A stretch of 7,324 nt of DNA. It comes from Methanosaeta sp. UBA80. Its GTDB lineage: Archaea; Halobacteriota; Methanosarcinia; Methanotrichales; Methanotrichaceae. Positions 5,251-7,324 of the stretch are shown here, one piece after another. The notes beneath the pieces were generated by a model. The model was not told the origin of the DNA, did no database searches, and saw only the letters and a list, made by a program, of their open reading frames with translations. Position 1 is the stretch's first letter. The number at the start of each line of letters is the position of its first letter. Both the position numbers and the translations under genes were made by a program. Location: NCBI GenBank assembly GCA_002505805.1, contig DAWB01000064.1, forward strand, positions 1-7,324. Reading direction: 5' to 3'.

Positions 5251-5724
5251 ATGATCATAGATGTGGTGGTCGCGAGCACATCCCGCTATGCCCGCTTCGG
5301 ATCAGCCAGAAGCCCGGATGAGGCGGATGATCTCTCCGGCCAGCTGATCCTGGAGAGGATAAAGGCGGCGGGACATATCGCTCGCTATGCGCTTCTCCCG
5401 GATGGCCTGGGCCTGAGGCAGGCAGCGGAGAAGAGCGACGCCGATGCTCTTATTATCTGTGGCGGAACCGGGCTCACCAAGTCCGACCTTACCCTGGAGG
5501 CCGTAGAACCCCTATTTGAGAAGAGCCTTCCCGGATTTGGAGAGATCTTTCGATATAGAAGCCTAAAGGAGGTGGGAGGCCGGGCCATGCTCACCAGAGC
5601 GGCAGCAGGGGTTTACCGTGGCCGGCCCATATTCTGCCTCCCCGGCTCTCCGGGAGCGGCTCGACTGGGCATGGATCTCATCCTGCCGGAATTAGGACAT
5701 ATCATTGGGCATATAAGGGAATAA
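5251..5724 (+). CDS. moaB: MoaB/MogA-like molybdopterin-binding protein
   Basis: A 157-residue MoCF-fold protein involved in molybdenum/tungsten cofactor synthesis; family members adenylylate molybdopterin to prime metal insertion. Visible motifs are 'GGTG' at 71-74 followed by D79 ('GGTGLTKSDLT'), which places the expected Mg/phosphate-binding aspartate correctly. 'SLKEVGGRAMLTRA' and 'LPGSP' at 130-134 complete the substrate pocket pattern. The length is close to E. coli MoaB (170). Methanogens need this cofactor for formylmethanofuran dehydrogenase. The ATG at 5251 is chosen because it begins the first beta strand. An upstream in-frame ATG at 5146 would put 35 extra residues across the divergent DUF1786 gene. 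There is no SD, and the A/T element ~30 nt upstream suggests a leaderless mRNA. The N-terminus is richer in Arg/Ser/Asp than typical but has no insertion. Confidence 0.88.
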   Translation: MIIDVVVASTSRYARFGSARSPDEADDLSGQLILERIKAAGHIARYALLPDGLGLRQAAEKSDADALIICGGTGLTKSDLTLEAVEPLFEKSLPGFGEIFRYRSLKEVGGRAMLTRAAAGVYRGRPIFCLPGSPGAARLGMDLILPELGHIIGHIRE

Positions 5725-5774
5725 TATGAAAAAATAATATTGATTACATTAAATCTTCTTCGGGCGCAGTAGCC

Positions 5775-5782
5775 TTTTATAT
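5775..5782 (+). promoter_or_regulatory. TATA box upstream of the CBS gene set
   Basis: TTTTATAT lies in the 107-bp gap after moaB. A start about 25 nt downstream (near 5804) would give a ~28-nt leader holding a G-rich element (AGGGGG, 5815-5820) before the ATG at 5832. A second weaker A/T block (GGATATAAAG) follows at 5800-5809. Confidence 0.45.
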
Positions 5783-5831
5783 GATTAGCACTCTGGTAAG
5801 GATATAAAGCTATCAGGGGGAAGATTGGCCA

Positions 5832-6386
5832 ATGGAGACGGAAATTCCAGTGCGAGATATAATGACCCGACCGGTTATCACGGTCGGTGCCGACTTGGAC
5901 ATATTAAGCGCTGCCAAAAAGATGGGATCGGCCAATGTGGGCAGCCTGATCATAACTGCCGAAGGCAAAACCACAGGCATTTTAACCGAAAGGGACCTGG
6001 TCAAGAAGGTCCTGGCCGAGGGAAAAGATCCCCGTGCTATCAAGGTTATAGAGATCATGAGTTCTCCGGTTGTCTCCATTGAACCTGATGCCAGCCTACG
6101 CGAAGCTGCAGCTCTGATGCTTCGCTCCGGAGTAAAACGGCTGCCGGTTATATCCAATGGAAGGCTGGTGGGTATAATCACAGATACCGATCTGGCCTCG
6201 GGCTCCTCTGTGGGCATGAGCGATATTTTAAGCGACCTATTGGAGATGCACCGGGAGAGCGTTCATTTTGAACCGTCCCAGGCAATGCCTCGTGGAATCT
6301 GTGAGGTTTGCGGCCAGCTCTCCGATACCCTGGAGAGCGTCAACGGGGAATTGCTCTGCTGGAGCTGCAGGGATGGAAATAGATAG
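5832..6386 (+). CDS. CBS-pair protein with C-terminal zinc ribbon
   Basis: A 184-residue cytoplasmic protein. The first CBS motif covers about residues 7-60 ('VRDIMTRPVITV' to 'GILTERDLV') and the second about 71-122 ('VIEIMSSPVVSI' to 'GIITDTDLA'). Together they make one Bateman module able to bind adenine nucleotides or similar ligands. After a ~30-residue linker, C157-X2-C160 and C176-X2-C179 form a zinc-ribbon-like knuckle pair. This architecture is known from archaea, for example the structurally studied Thermoplasma Ta0289, so it is a described family, but its target is unknown. The ATG is preceded by a G-rich element (AGGGGG, 12-17 nt upstream), a weak SD at long spacing. It is followed after 32 nt by a four-CBS gene on the same strand, so the pair is probably an operon of ligand sensors. 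Confidence 0.9.
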   Translation: METEIPVRDIMTRPVITVGADLDILSAAKKMGSANVGSLIITAEGKTTGILTERDLVKKVLAEGKDPRAIKVIEIMSSPVVSIEPDASLREAAALMLRSGVKRLPVISNGRLVGIITDTDLASGSSVGMSDILSDLLEMHRESVHFEPSQAMPRGICEVCGQLSDTLESVNGELLCWSCRDGNR

Positions 6387-6405
6387 AACATAATCGCTGG
6401 ACAGC

Positions 6406-6410
6406 GGAGG
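6406..6410 (+). promoter_or_regulatory. Shine-Dalgarno for the TTG start of the four-CBS gene
   Basis: GGAGG followed by an 8-nt spacer and then TTG at 6419. The first ATG in frame (6437) would cut off the 'LVEDI' strand that begins the first CBS motif, so TTG is the better start. Confidence 0.8.
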
Positions 6411-6418
6411 AATCGCAT

Positions 6419-7195
6419 TTGTTAGTCGAAGACATTATGTCCAGAGATCCTCTCTACGTCGAGGATTCCACATACCTCACCAAAGCGCGTCAGATTATCA
6501 GAGACAATCATGTACGCGGATTGCCGGTATTGAGCAACAAGGGCACCGTCCTCGGAATTGTCACCAATCAGGATATGCTGAGAGTAACCTCGACCAGGTC
6601 AAATGTGACAGTGTCCGGTTATGTGGTCTCGGTTCCCACTGTGTCTGGAAAGACTCCTGTTCTTGATGCCGCCAGGCTCATGCTCAGGGAAAAGAAGGGG
6701 CTTCTTCCGGTCATCGAGTCCGAGGAAAAACCGGTGCTGAAGGGTGTGGTAAGCCTCCTAGACATCTTTATGAACATCGATTTGGAGAGAATTCCTGAGA
6801 AACAGGTATCGGAGATCATGACCACCAAGGTTGTAACCACTCGCCCCGATGATCCCATAACCAGGATCTGGGATCTAATGATCGAGAAAGACTTCACCGG
6901 CCTTCCCGTGGTCAAGGACGACAGGACAATAGGGATGATCACCAGATTTGATATGCTTAAAGGCACGGCCAGGATAGGTAAAGAGAGTGAAAGAAGGCCT
7001 TCAGACTCGATGCAGATGACAGTTGAAAAAATTATGAGCACGCCGCTATACAGCGTAAAGCCTGAGGATAACGTAGCCTCGGTCATAGAGCATATGCTCA
7101 AGCATGGCGTGGGCCGGATGTCCGTGGTGGAAGATGGAATGCTGGTGGGAATTGTGGATAGAAATGATCTGATAAAATGCTACCTTGGTGAGTGA
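6419..7195 (+). CDS. Four-CBS-domain protein (double Bateman module)
   Basis: A 258-residue protein made almost entirely of four CBS motifs at about residues 2-56, 64-118, 130-182 and 202-256. Motifs 1, 3 and 4 open with the usual V-x-x-I-M (read LVEDIM, VSEIM, VEKIM) and close with 'GIVTNQDML', 'GMITRFDML' and 'GIVDRNDLI'. Motif 2 is more diverged ('VSGYVVSVPT'), opening without the I-M signature. Four motifs give two Bateman modules that can fold into a disc binding AMP, ATP, S-adenosylmethionine or related ligands; no effector domain is attached, so it probably acts by binding a partner. Translation starts at TTG behind a perfect GGAGG. The stop at 7195 is two bases before the next ATG, pointing to a coupled operon. 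Confidence 0.9.
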   Translation: MLVEDIMSRDPLYVEDSTYLTKARQIIRDNHVRGLPVLSNKGTVLGIVTNQDMLRVTSTRSNVTVSGYVVSVPTVSGKTPVLDAARLMLREKKGLLPVIESEEKPVLKGVVSLLDIFMNIDLERIPEKQVSEIMTTKVVTTRPDDPITRIWDLMIEKDFTGLPVVKDDRTIGMITRFDMLKGTARIGKESERRPSDSMQMTVEKIMSTPLYSVKPEDNVASVIEHMLKHGVGRMSVVEDGMLVGIVDRNDLIKCYLGE

Positions 7196-7197
7196 AG

Positions 7198-7324
7198 ATG
7201 AGCAAAGGACCAATGACGGGAAAGGATGTAACCAGGATTCCCCAAAAGAGCGATCGAATGCCTGTTGCCCCAGGATCGGGAGAAAGATCACCCCTTCAGT
7301 TCGACTCCAGAAATGCCAAGAGGG
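7198..7324 (+). CDS. Start of a further gene, possibly another CBS protein (3' truncated)
   Basis: An open frame starts at ATG 7198 and runs for 42 codons to the window edge without a stop. GGTGA (7187-7191) lies 6 nt before the ATG, and the preceding stop codon ends two bases upstream, as in a coupled operon. The visible protein is polar and probably disordered: 'MSKGPMTGKDV', 'QKSDRMPVAPGSGERS', 'LQFDSRNAKR'. No domain can be seen. Polar leaders of this type precede CBS motifs in some methanogen proteins, and the two genes before it are CBS proteins, so a third member is my guess; this is not shown by the sequence. Confidence 0.6.
   Translation, partial: MSKGPMTGKDVTRIPQKSDRMPVAPGSGERSPLQFDSRNAKR

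Noticed and set aside
5813..6217. Minus-strand open frame opposite the CBS-zinc ribbon gene
   Set aside because: Antisense to an intact CBS pair; no SD or domain.
6619..7101. Minus-strand open frame (160 codons) opposite the four-CBS gene
   Set aside because: Antisense to four regular CBS motifs; Ser/Ile-rich shadow protein without a domain.

Overview
The window looks like chromosomal DNA of a methanogenic archaeon, most likely a Methanothrix (Methanosaeta)-like member of the Methanosarcinales. The evidence is a KEOPS kinase Bud32 encoded as a stand-alone gene, an archaeal DUF1786 (COG4012) ASKHA-fold protein, a roughly 24 kDa siroheme/[4Fe-4S] sulfite reductase-like protein as in methanogens, a CBS-pair protein with a zinc ribbon, TATA-type promoters, and several genes without Shine-Dalgarno (SD) sequences next to genes with strong GGAGG ones. 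The genus is inferred from gene content, not from a search.

Layout. At 1-317 is the 3' end of a surface-type protein carrying an SdrD_B/Cna-B-like beta-sandwich, closed by a large hairpin and a T-rich tract. At 501-899 is a small secreted DUF333-like cysteine-rich protein with a Tyr/Pro-rich tail. It converges on a minus-strand sulfite reductase-like gene (964-1623), with a perfect hairpin between the two stops. The 285-bp gap 1624-1908 holds a TATA box abutting a pair of 22-23 bp direct repeats and, further on, a hairpin just past a chaB-family gene (1909-2214). An AT-rich 180-bp gap follows.

The core is a compact minus-strand cluster read from 5189 down to 2404: DUF1786 protein, bud32 (10-nt overlap), purN (TTG start) and a HIT-family nucleotide hydrolase/phosphorylase. 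It diverges from a plus-strand moaB-like gene (5251-5724). Only 61 bp separate the two starts, neither has an SD, and one symmetric A/T element sits about 30 nt from both. The cluster joins tRNA t6A modification (Bud32), purine synthesis (PurN) and probable dinucleotide turnover (HIT). MoaB serves molybdenum/tungsten cofactor synthesis.

The right end (5832-7324) is a plus-strand set of CBS-domain genes: a CBS pair with a C-terminal zinc ribbon, a four-CBS protein starting at TTG behind a perfect SD, and the first 42 codons of a third gene two bases further on. These are probably adenylate-sensing or other ligand-sensing regulators; their targets are not visible here.

I found no defence island, CRISPR array, transposon, tRNA or rRNA. 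No complete undescribed system is evident. The most unusual structures are the repeat/operator-like module upstream of the sulfite reductase-like gene, the shared divergent promoter, and the DUF333 Tyr/Pro protein.
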